Shown here piece after piece: positions 57,791-64,000 of a stretch of DNA of 64,000 bases. The notes under the pieces were generated by a model. The model worked only from the letters and a program-made list of their open reading frames with translations, was not told the DNA's origin and ran no database searches. Positions within the stretch are counted from its first letter, which is position 1. Each line of letters starts with the position of its first letter. The stretch covers positions 445,209 through 509,208 of the forward strand of contig NZ_JAGGPB010000001.1 in the NCBI RefSeq assembly GCF_018614055.1, in the 5' to 3' direction. The DNA is from Streptomyces sp. ISL-98. Lineage in GTDB: Bacteria > Actinomycetota > Actinomycetes > Streptomycetales > Streptomycetaceae. Made by a program: the position numbers and the translations under genes.

Positions 57791-59605
57791 TCAGGCCAGA
57801 AGTTCTCGTAGTTCGCTCACCGCCTCCCGGAGCCGGTCGGCGAAGGTGTGCATCTGAGGGGCGACCGGCTGAGGGGTGCTCAGGTAGATGTTGAAGCGTT
57901 CGGGGAGCAGGACGTAGGCGACGCCGATGCAGCGGCTGCTTGTCGAGCCGAAGCCGAAGTACTGGATGTTGGCGGACGGGGCCGAGCTGGTGCTCAGGTA
58001 GTCGTCGCGCATCTTCAGCCAGCCCGGCGTCCGGTACAGGGGTGGTTGTTCGGTTACGCCCAGAGCCTGGCCCCGGCGTCGTTGGATCAGTTCCAGTTCC
58101 CAGAGGTGCTGTTCCGGGGCCTCGCCCAGCTGGCATTCCTTGGCGCGCTTCACGTGTGCCTCGGCGGCGGCCCGGAAGGCGGTTCGGCGGGTGTCGGGGT
58201 TCGTTGTCGGGTCGTTCATCGCTGATACGAACGCCTGCGCCTCGGGGGTGACCACGCGCATCGCCTCCGTCCGTCCGCGCCGCCACTGGCGCGTGGCGAT
58301 CGACTCGTACGTGGCGCCCAGGTGGCCCTTGGCGCGCTGGTGGGCCAGTTGGTAGGCGAGTTGTACGAATGCGTCCGGTGAGACGCGCAGGGCTTTTGCG
58401 GTGTTGGCGCCGAAGTCGTCGAAGGAGACAGTCCTGGTCGCCGTGTTGTTTCCGTAGTCCGCAAACGCTTCGGCGGCGGAGCGGATCTTGGCTCGCAGGG
58501 CCTCGTCCAGTTCGAACGTGATCGGTTCCGGATTCGGGCCGCCCTGGGGGCGGGCGCCCGACTGCTCCGAGTGGTCCTCGGCTGAGGTGCCCAGCAGGGC
58601 GTCGACGAAGCTGAGGATGGTGGTTCCGTCGAGCTCGCAGTGTTCGACGTTGATTCCGGCGCGGCCGTCGGCGAAGACGATCAGGGACACGGCCTTGTCG
58701 AACCAGCGGTTGCCCCGGTCTCCGTACAGCAGCTCGTCGCACGTCTCCTGGGTGTCCGCGGGTGCGAAGTCTTCCAGGCAGACGCAGAACAGTGCGGTTT
58801 CGACGGCGTCCAGCGCCTCCGCGTTGCCGGGGTGGCAGGCGAGCAGGGAATGCCGGGCCGCCGCCCATTCGGCTCGGGCCATGGTGGTGAGGTGGCCGAC
58901 CTGGTCCCCCGCTGTGTCCGCACCGGTCTTCATTACGGCGCGGAGCCCTGCCTCCAGGTCCTCCAGGCTGTGCGGGACCCCGTCCGGGCCGTATACATCC
59001 AGCCGGAACATGGCGCCCCGGAAGAAGACCACGATGTGCCGCGCTGTGGACGGGCCCGGCCAATCGTCCGAGTAAGGGCTGCGGACCGTGTCCTGTTCCT
59101 GGCCCGGAATGCGGGTGGTGGAGAAGAGGAACTTGTTCTGTTCCATCGACTGGGGGCGGCCGCGCTGCATCACCGGCGGGACGACTTCACGGTCGAGCTG
59201 CCCCTTGTAGTGGACGGCTCCGGCGATCAGGCCCGCCGCCCTCTCCACCTGCGGCTGCCCGGAGTCCTTGAACAGGAAGAAGAAGTTGGCGTTGAGCGCG
59301 ATCCGGTCCCTGCGGCCCAGGTAGCGATACGGCCAGAAGGTGTCGAGCCAGCTGTGTACGCCGTCGGTGGCGTCGTACTCCCCCAGCGCCGCTTGCAGCG
59401 CGCGGCCGGGGCCGTCGGGGCTGAGGAAGGCGGCGGCCTCCGCCTCGGTCGCCGCCCGCTCGTCGGCCGTCAGCAGCGGCGCGCACCAGGCGAGGAACCT
59501 CTCGCAGCTCGCCTCCAGGGTGGGCAGCGGGACGCGCGGCAGGCTGTCCTCCAGGGCGAAGGTGGTGGGGGCCGCTGCCGTTCCCTGACTGGTGTTCACG
59601 TTCAA
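57791..59605 (-). CDS. Choline/carnitine-type O-acyltransferase
   Basis: A 604-aa enzyme of the family that moves acyl groups between CoA and a hydroxyl on a quaternary amine. It has the family N-terminus LPRVPLPTLEASCERFLAWC, SWLDTFWPYRYLGRRDRIAL, and the catalytic His322 in NVEHCELDGTTI (the N-x-E-H-x-x-x-D-G motif). CoA- and carnitine-site segments near the C-terminus are GSTSSRCIGVAYVLLPERFN and NIYLSTPQP. The family is mainly eukaryotic, so a bacterial gene set beside a methyltransferase and an oxygenase is notable. Start: TTG 59605 overlaps the methyltransferase stop (TTGA); GTG 59599 is in frame. Confidence 0.88.
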   Translation of the reverse strand: MNVNTSQGTAAAPTTFALEDSLPRVPLPTLEASCERFLAWCAPLLTADERAATEAEAAAFLSPDGPGRALQAALGEYDATDGVHSWLDTFWPYRYLGRRDRIALNANFFFLFKDSGQPQVERAAGLIAGAVHYKGQLDREVVPPVMQRGRPQSMEQNKFLFSTTRIPGQEQDTVRSPYSDDWPGPSTARHIVVFFRGAMFRLDVYGPDGVPHSLEDLEAGLRAVMKTGADTAGDQVGHLTTMARAEWAAARHSLLACHPGNAEALDAVETALFCVCLEDFAPADTQETCDELLYGDRGNRWFDKAVSLIVFADGRAGINVEHCELDGTTILSFVDALLGTSAEDHSEQSGARPQGGPNPEPITFELDEALRAKIRSAAEAFADYGNNTATRTVSFDDFGANTAKALRVSPDAFVQLAYQLAHQRAKGHLGATYESIATRQWRRGRTEAMRVVTPEAQAFVSAMNDPTTNPDTRRTAFRAAAEAHVKRAKECQLGEAPEQHLWELELIQRRRGQALGVTEQPPLYRTPGWLKMRDDYLSTSSAPSANIQYFGFGSTSSRCIGVAYVLLPERFNIYLSTPQPVAPQMHTFADRLREAVSELRELLA

Positions 59606-60441
59606 TTCCGCTCTCGATTCGTGGCTCGGGGACCTGTCGTTTCCTCGTCGGCGGGCCGGGAGAGGTAGAGCTGTGCGTAGAGCCAGCCTTCCGCTTCCAG
59701 GCCCTGCGCATCCACCCCGGCGGCCGACATTCTGTCCAGTACGAGCGCCTGCTCGTCCGGTGAGGCGAACCGCCGCTGTTTGAAGACCTCGTCGACACGG
59801 ACCGTGCGGTACCCAAGTCCGGTCAGGGCGCGCTCGACGGAGTCGAAGGGGAACATCCGCAGCACGAAGTGCGCCATCCAGGGCCGGCGGCCGCCCTGCG
59901 CCCGGACGACGCGGGTGAGTGTCCGCTCGGTGACGTAGCCGAGGCAGCCCGTCGAGATCACCAGGTCCGTCCCGGCGAACTGGGCGCGCTGGGCGGGGGT
60001 GGGCTCGTGCTCCTCCAGGTCGGCGTGCACCGCGTCGTCGAGGAATCCGGCGTCGAGGGCGTACGACAGCGCGCTGGAGGATGTGTCCAGGCCGACGAAG
60101 CGGATGCGGTGCGCGGGGCGGCGCGTCGTGGCCAGTTCGCGGTCGCGGGCCAGCAGTGCCTCGCGGCTCCCGGTGCCGGCGTAGCGCGCGTACAGCTCGT
60201 CCATGGTGGCGTCGTACTTCAGGAGGGCGGCGTTTATGCCGTACGAGCAGCCGATGTCGAGGACTTTCGGCTCGGCGACCTGCCGGGACTCGCGGTACTG
60301 CTTGATGAGCTTCTCGAAGTAGGGCTTGGCCTGCTGCGGTACGCAGTATTCGAGCGGGCGGAGCGCGTTGAAATAGGTGCGTGGATCGGGCTGAGTGTAG
60401 ATGTGGTCGAGCGAGACTTTTCCGGTCGCGTCGAAACGCAC
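59602..60441 (-). CDS. SAM-dependent methyltransferase of the accessory cluster
   Basis: A 279-aa class I methyltransferase. Motif I is KVLDIGCSYGINAALL, motif II is FVGLDTSSSALSYALDAG and post-motif I is GTDLVISTGCLGYV. The N-terminus RFDATGKVSLDHIYTQPDPR matches a subgroup that I recall beside BesD/HalD-like oxygenase genes. GTG 60441 follows GGAGGAG at ideal spacing. Coupled to the acyltransferase by TTGA. An N-methylation step before acylation is plausible; the substrate is unknown. Confidence 0.85.
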   Translation of the reverse strand: MRFDATGKVSLDHIYTQPDPRTYFNALRPLEYCVPQQAKPYFEKLIKQYRESRQVAEPKVLDIGCSYGINAALLKYDATMDELYARYAGTGSREALLARDRELATTRRPAHRIRFVGLDTSSSALSYALDAGFLDDAVHADLEEHEPTPAQRAQFAGTDLVISTGCLGYVTERTLTRVVRAQGGRRPWMAHFVLRMFPFDSVERALTGLGYRTVRVDEVFKQRRFASPDEQALVLDRMSAAGVDAQGLEAEGWLYAQLYLSRPADEETTGPRATNRERN

Positions 60442-60514
60442 AGGGCTTACTCCTCCGTGGATCGCGTGGCTCGCGGTGATCGCGGTGGTCTCGTGATCGT
60501 TGCGGTGGTCGCGG

Positions 60515-61384
60515 TTAATCCAGCAGTCGGTCGCTCCGGACGGCGCGGCCCTCGGCCGTCAGGTGCTCGGGCAGTACGCGGCCGAAGAGCTGCCGGGTCC
60601 GTGCCACGCTTCCGATGACGCCGGGGCGCTCGCTGTAGGCGAATATCGCGGAGTGGCGCGCGATCTCGCCGCGCACGGGGCTCACCCGGTGCAGGGAGTA
60701 CCGGCCTTTGAACAACTGCAGGTCACCGGGTTGCAGCGGGAGGCGCCGGGTCAGCCGCTCGCCCCGGCCGTCCAGTACGTCGCGGACGTCGTCGAAGCGC
60801 TCGTCGTGCGCGGACCTGATGTTGGGGCAGTACTCGAAGTCGCCGCCGGACCGGGCCTGCTGGGTGAGCATGCTGACGGTGAACTCGTTGGTGTCGAAGT
60901 GCCAGGGATGCTCCATGCCCGGCGCGACGACGTTGAGGACGAGACCGGACAGCGGGTCCGCCAGCTCGTGCAGCTCGGGGAGTCCGAAGCAGCGGGCGAC
61001 GAAACGCTGGAACACCTCGTGTGCGTACAGCCGGCTGATGAGGGAATCCGCGGGGATACGGTCGCGGGCCACAAATGCGTTGCCCCGCTGGAAGGTTCTC
61101 CGGCCGGGGTGGTTCTCCGGCAGAGCCGAGTCGACCGCGATGTTGTAGACGTTGACCGTTTCTACGTCAAAGTGCGCACGGGGGGCGATGGCGGAGCACT
61201 CCTGCCGCAGGGCGTCGCGGACCGACGGGCGGACGAAGTCCGGCAGTACGGTGCAGCCGAGGGTCGAGAGTTCGCGCCGGGCGCGGGAGACGACGGCCTG
61301 TCCTTCGGCGCTTTCGAGTTCCGACAGGGGGTACTGAGCCGTGTCGACCACCTGGTCGAGGGGAACGGCTTGCAGAGTGCTCAT
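60515..61384 (-). CDS. Fe(II)/2-oxoglutarate oxygenase, BesD/HalD-like family with hydroxylase-type HxD
   Basis: A 289-aa cupin-fold oxygenase. The iron ligands are visible: His162 and Asp164 in HPWHFDTNEF, and His232 in RYSLHRVSPVRG, with a conserved Arg four residues on (RVSPVRG) for 2-oxoglutarate. The family includes BesD-type amino-acid halogenases, which replace the Asp with Gly to make room for chloride. The intact Asp here predicts hydroxylation. ATG 61384 follows AAAGGA. It lies upstream of the methyltransferase in the same direction with a 73-bp gap. A strong hairpin isolates it from the next gene upstream. Confidence 0.87.
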   Translation of the reverse strand: MSTLQAVPLDQVVDTAQYPLSELESAEGQAVVSRARRELSTLGCTVLPDFVRPSVRDALRQECSAIAPRAHFDVETVNVYNIAVDSALPENHPGRRTFQRGNAFVARDRIPADSLISRLYAHEVFQRFVARCFGLPELHELADPLSGLVLNVVAPGMEHPWHFDTNEFTVSMLTQQARSGGDFEYCPNIRSAHDERFDDVRDVLDGRGERLTRRLPLQPGDLQLFKGRYSLHRVSPVRGEIARHSAIFAYSERPGVIGSVARTRQLFGRVLPEHLTAEGRAVRSDRLLD

Positions 61385-61545
61385 TCGATCCTTTCCACGT
61401 ACGGGCAGACCGTGCCGAGCCGGGCCCTCACCGTCGGCTCTTCATCAACTCGACTGAGTAGTAACACAGTTGAAGCTCCCACAGCGGGCTACGGGTTGTC
61501 TGTGACCCGTCCCACTGAGCGGCGTCCGCGACGTGGTGGATGTGG

Positions 61546-61583
61546 GGGGCCGGGAGGCGTGAAAGCCCACGCCTCCCGGCCCC
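61546..61583 (-). terminator. Terminator hairpin
   Basis: 16-bp perfect stem (61546-61561 with 61568-61583), GGGGCCGGGAGGCGTG and its complement, loop AAAGCC. It ends the 88-aa gene and separates it from the oxygenase gene. Confidence 0.9.
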
Positions 61584-61594
61584 GAACGGCAGCG

Positions 61595-61861
61595 TCAGCG
61601 GCCGTAGCGGATCAGAGCGCGCACCATCCGGCAGGTCGTGTCCGACGGCTGGTGTGCGCCGATGAGCTCCGCGGTGCTGCGTATCTTGCGGTTGTTCGCC
61701 TGCTCGGGCAGGTACACCCCCGTGTCCAGCAGGGCGATGGCCAGACGCATGGCCTTGAGGCGGCGGTTGTGGGTCTCGTACCAGACGCGCGGCCGTCCGG
61801 CCGGGAGCGGACGCTTTGCCAGGGTTTGTGGAGCGATCGAGAACAGTGCGGCTGCGGCCAT
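61595..61861 (-). CDS. Small hypothetical protein (88 aa)
   Basis: ATG 61861 is chosen because AGGAGG lies exactly 6 nt upstream; the ATG at 61867 would abut it. The 88-aa very basic protein (MAAAALFSIAPQTLAKRPLP, VWYETHNRRLKAMRLAIALLD, YLPEQANNRKIRSTAEL) has no membrane segment. The N-terminus is mildly hydrophobic. Function unknown; separated from the oxygenase by a terminator, so probably not part of that operon. Confidence 0.72.
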   Translation of the reverse strand: MAAAALFSIAPQTLAKRPLPAGRPRVWYETHNRRLKAMRLAIALLDTGVYLPEQANNRKIRSTAELIGAHQPSDTTCRMVRALIRYGR

Positions 61862-61980
61862 GGGCATCCTCCTGAGGCGGTCGGGAACCCTCTCTGACTG
61901 CCTCAATTTTACTGTCCACCACTGACAATCGGACCTGGCCAGGCGGTGTTTGCGGAGTGCCTGGCGGTACGGTTGGGGCC

Positions 61981-62343
61981 ATGGAGATCTGGATCAATCC
62001 CGCGTGTTCCAAGTGCCGCGGTGCGCTGCACCTGCTCGACGAGGAGGGCGCCGAGTACACGGTGCGCCGCTACCTCGAGGACGTACCGACGGAGGACGAG
62101 ATCCGTGCGGTGCTGGAGCGGCTCGGACTTGAGCCGTGGGACATCACGCGTACGCAGGAAGCGGTGGCGAAGGAGCTCGGGGTGAAGGAGTGGGCGCGGG
62201 ACGCCGGTTCCCGTGACCGGTGGATCGCGGCGCTCTCCGCGCACCCGAAGCTGATCCAGCGGCCGATCATCACGGCGGAGGACGGTACGGCCGTGGTGGC
62301 GCGTACGGATGAGGCGGTACGGGACGCGATGTCCCGGTCTTGA
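61981..62343 (+). CDS. ArsC/Spx-family thioredoxin-like reductase
   Basis: A 120-aa ArsC-like protein. N-terminal MEIWINPACSKCRGALHLLD has a CxxC pair (Cys9, Cys12) as in YffB/Spx relatives. The family C-terminal LIQRPIITAEDG (cis-Pro/R-P-I region) is intact. Glutaredoxin-coupled arsenate reduction or a redox role are both possible; no ars operon partners lie nearby. ATG 61981 with TACGGT 8 nt before it suggests a leaderless message. Confidence 0.88.
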   Translation: MEIWINPACSKCRGALHLLDEEGAEYTVRRYLEDVPTEDEIRAVLERLGLEPWDITRTQEAVAKELGVKEWARDAGSRDRWIAALSAHPKLIQRPIITAEDGTAVVARTDEAVRDAMSRS

Positions 62344-62416
62344 ACCGGTCGCCACATATGGGCTGTTGATCACCGGGCGTGCCGGGGGTGGGGGGACGCT
62401 GTTACCCTCCGCGCCC

Positions 62417-63238
62417 ATGACTCTTGGTGATCATGGTGCACACGGTGGCATGTACCCGCCCTCTCCCCCGCCCCCGCCGGCCCCGAAGACGGGGCACCGT
62501 ATATGGCTCATAGCCGGCGGCACCGCCGCCCTGACCGTCGCCGTGGTGGCGGGCGCGGCGCTGTACGCCGGGCAGGGATCGCCGCCCGGCTCCGGTGCGG
62601 ATGCGGCGGCCGGTCCGGCGGCGTCGGCATCGGCGGCCGGGCCCGCGTCCGCGCCCGCCGCCGTACCTTCGGTCAGCGCCGCGCTGCCCAGCGACGCACC
62701 TTCATCGCTGCCGTCGCTGCTCGCCCGGCCCGTCGTCCGCCCCGCCCAGGCCTTCCCGGAGAAGACCGTCCGCCTCGCCGACGGCACCGTCTACCACCGG
62801 GTCGAGGTGCGCACCACGACCGAATGCGACCGGGCCATGTCCCAGCAGCTCGCCGGAGTCGTCGCGCAGGGCTCGGGCTGTCTCCAGCTGGCGTCGGCCC
62901 TGTTCACCGATGCCGAGCGACGCTCACAGGTGACGGTCGGCGTGCTCAGCCTCAAGCGGGCCGAGGACGCGGCATCGGTCTTCGGGATGGTCTCGATGGA
63001 CCCGGTCACCTACCAGGTCGTCTCGCTCGATCCGCCGCCCGAGGCCGGTCTGCCGACCGTTCCGCCCGGCTCGGCCGGGGTGTTCAGGCGGCTGATGACG
63101 GTCCGGTCGGTGGTCTTCGCCAACGGCCAATGGTCGGACGGCTCGGAGTCCCGGGAGGCGGCAATCACCAAGCAGACGGAGCAGCTCCTCTCGTACGTCA
63201 ACGAGAACGTCGCGACGTACGAGCAGGGGAAGGGGTAG
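62417..63238 (+). CDS. Exported hypothetical protein with one membrane helix
   Basis: A 273-aa protein. A proline-rich cytoplasmic start (MYPPSPPPPPAPKTGHR) is followed by a helix (about 29-52, IWLIAGGTAALTVAVVAGAA), an Ala/Ser/Pro-rich linker to about 115, and a globular extracellular domain (about 115-273). That domain has VEVRTTTECDRAM and GSGCLQLASALFTDAERR, where the two Cys may pair. ATG 62417 with TACCCT just before it fits a leaderless message. Function unknown. Confidence 0.8.
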   Translation: MTLGDHGAHGGMYPPSPPPPPAPKTGHRIWLIAGGTAALTVAVVAGAALYAGQGSPPGSGADAAAGPAASASAAGPASAPAAVPSVSAALPSDAPSSLPSLLARPVVRPAQAFPEKTVRLADGTVYHRVEVRTTTECDRAMSQQLAGVVAQGSGCLQLASALFTDAERRSQVTVGVLSLKRAEDAASVFGMVSMDPVTYQVVSLDPPPEAGLPTVPPGSAGVFRRLMTVRSVVFANGQWSDGSESREAAITKQTEQLLSYVNENVATYEQGKG

Positions 63239-63272
63239 GGGACCGGGACCGGGACCGGGAAGGCTGAGCCGG

Positions 63273-63339
63273 TCAGGAGACGCGCTCGTCCTCGCCCGCG
63301 ACCTTGGCGGTGGCGAGCGCGATCCGGTTCCAGGTGTTG
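63273..63339 (-). pseudogene. 3' remnant of a gene interrupted by the TnpB element
   Basis: The last 21 codons in this frame, NTWNRIALATAKVAGEDERV to the stop at 63273, look like the C-terminus of a carboxymuconolactone decarboxylase/AhpD-type protein. The frame continues leftward only into the TnpB element end at 63340, which has no homology to it. The element has therefore split the gene; its 5' part should lie beyond the element, outside the window. Confidence 0.55.
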
Positions 63340-63344
63340 GTGAC

Positions 63345-63376
63345 TCCTCCCCGTCCTGAAGGGCGGGGCTTCTCGC
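63345..63376 (-). ncRNA. Predicted 3' end of TnpB omega RNA
   Basis: The hairpin CCCCGCCC-UUCA-GGACGGGG (63349-63368, one C-A mismatch), just after the tnpB stop, matches the terminal stem of omega RNAs. The RNA would start inside tnpB; its 5' limit cannot be seen. Guide bases would come from 63339 leftward (ACCAACACCTGGAACCGG region). Confidence 0.5.
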
Positions 63377-64000
63377 TATGCCTGGTTGGCGTCGCGACGG
63401 ACCAGCCCGGCCCGTAGAACATTGAGTGCTCCGACGGTGTCAGCGTGTGCCCGGTGGCCGCACGAGACGCAGTGGAACTTCTCCTGTGTGGGCCGGTTCT
63501 CCCTCGCGGTGTGCCCACACTCGGGGCACCCGCGGGAAGTGTTGCGGGGGTCCACGGCCATCACTTCCCGCCCGGCGCTCTCAGCCTTTGCGTTCAGGAT
63601 CGCGAGGAACACCCCCCCCCAACCGGCATCAGCGATCGAACGGTTAAGACCCGCCTTTGCCGCAGCCCCGTTGGGCAGAAACACACCCGGCGTCTCGGGG
63701 TCGGGCTTCGGCTTGGGGGCTTTGCTCATGTTGCGGATCTTGAGGTCTTCGTGCGCGATGAAGTCGTGCTCACGCACCAGGCCGAGCGCGGTCTTGTGTG
63801 CATGGTCGAGCCGTTGACGTCGCACCTTGCCGTGCAGGGCCGCGACCTTCTCCACGGCCCGCTGGTGGTTGCGGGTGCGATTCTTGGCCTTGCAGCGCGG
63901 GAATCGGCTCAGGGCCTGCTGTGCGGCCTCCAGTTTCGCGGCGGCCTTGCGGGCGTGGCGCGGGTTGGGGACGTGGACGCCGTTGGAGTCGGTGAGGAAC
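63376..64000 (-). CDS. tnpB: TnpB RNA-guided nuclease (5' end outside window)
   Basis: The C-terminal 208 residues of a TnpB protein. The RuvC-II Glu is in FIAHEDLKIRNM. A zinc finger CPECGHTA ... CVSCGHRAHAD is complete. The RuvC-III Asp follows in ADTVGALNVL. The frame is open to the window edge with FLTDSNGVHVPNPRHARKAA, so the start and the RuvC-I Asp lie beyond it. A run of nine Gs (63612-63620, giving DAGWGGVFL) adds one Gly compared with the common DAGWGVFL. The frame is kept, so the protein is probably intact. Confidence 0.9.
   Translation of the reverse strand, partial: FLTDSNGVHVPNPRHARKAAAKLEAAQQALSRFPRCKAKNRTRNHQRAVEKVAALHGKVRRQRLDHAHKTALGLVREHDFIAHEDLKIRNMSKAPKPKPDPETPGVFLPNGAAAKAGLNRSIADAGWGGVFLAILNAKAESAGREVMAVDPRNTSRGCPECGHTARENRPTQEKFHCVSCGHRAHADTVGALNVLRAGLVRRDANQA

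Larger units (their letters stand above)
63340..64000 (-). mobile_element. IS200/IS605-type (TnpB) element, right end and 3' part
   Basis: The TnpB reading frame ends at 63376 and the element continues to about 63340. Its end is GAAGCCCCGCCC-TTCA-GGACGGGGAGGAGTCAC on the minus strand, the typical subterminal hairpin of IS1341-like TnpB elements. In such elements the omega RNA that guides TnpB spans the end of tnpB and this hairpin, and the bases just outside become the guide. The left end lies outside the window. No tnpA is seen. Confidence 0.75.

Noticed and set aside
60515..61384. Halogenase call for the BesD-like oxygenase
   Set aside because: The iron-binding Asp164 is present. Known halogenases of this type lack it.
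63273..63518. 81-aa protein spanning the TnpB end
   Set aside because: It joins out-of-frame transposon sequence to the remnant of the interrupted gene. Only the last 21 codons look like real protein.
1..64000. tRNA or rRNA genes
   Set aside because: I looked in the intergenic gaps for cloverleaf-like segments with GGTTCGAATCC-type arms and saw none. A tRNAscan run would be decisive.

Overview
The window is high-GC actinobacterial DNA, almost certainly Streptomyces. Evidence: strong GC bias at third codon positions, many GTG starts, frequent 4-bp ATGA/GTGA stop-start overlaps, and a gene order (ctaC, cysteine desulfurase, pfkB kinase, nadA, pspA, cob genes, pepA, lpd, sucB, aceE, lipB, lipA, DUF4191, RDD, glnA) that matches what I remember of the Streptomyces coelicolor SCO2156-SCO2198 region. 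That synteny is from memory and was not searched.

Layout. 1-8 kb: cytochrome c oxidase subunit II, a cysteine desulfurase-TusA fusion, a PfkB kinase, an exported protein, an A-type Fe-S carrier, quinolinate synthase and a YCII protein. 8-16.3 kb: a minus-strand envelope-stress block (RND pump, NarL-type two-component system, PspAA, PspA), then a DUF3043 protein and a methyltransferase. 16.4-24.9 kb: an HtrA-like protease, cobalamin assembly genes (CobU fused to an MBL domain, CobT, CobS), and an MprF-like aminoacyl-lipid synthase with membrane partners. 24.9-34.2 kb: a large one-pass sensor-like protein with a periplasmic-binding domain, then a five-gene minus-strand operon.

That operon is the most striking part. 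It holds a CE18/Agd3-like deacetylase, a PelF-type glycosyltransferase, a PelG-like membrane protein, a spherulin-4 (Sph3-like) hydrolase and a GH114 (Ega3-like) endo-galactosaminidase. This is close to the whole toolkit of the fungal galactosaminogalactan cluster in a bacterial operon. It implies a secreted, partly deacetylated galactosamine-containing polysaccharide.

34.4-43.2 kb: leucyl aminopeptidase, then 2-oxoacid dehydrogenase genes (lpd, sucB-type E2, aceE) with a FadR-type GntR regulator. A perfect palindrome on the aceE -35 region is a plausible operator. 43.2-51.8 kb: regulators, an SDR, a SpoIIE-type phosphatase, a GNAT, an epimerase, an FAD oxidoreductase and a TPR regulator. 52-57.3 kb: lipoate genes and glnA, which has a four-half-site GlnR operator.

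57.5-61.9 kb: a small accessory cluster of a carnitine/choline-type acyltransferase, a SAM methyltransferase and an Fe(II)/2OG oxygenase with an intact HxD...H triad. Together these chemistries could make an acylated hydroxy-betaine. The right edge holds an ArsC-like protein, an exported protein, and the 3' part of a TnpB (IS200/IS605-type) element that has interrupted a gene. Several palindromic or tandem repeat families are present, two with in-frame copies inside coding sequences.
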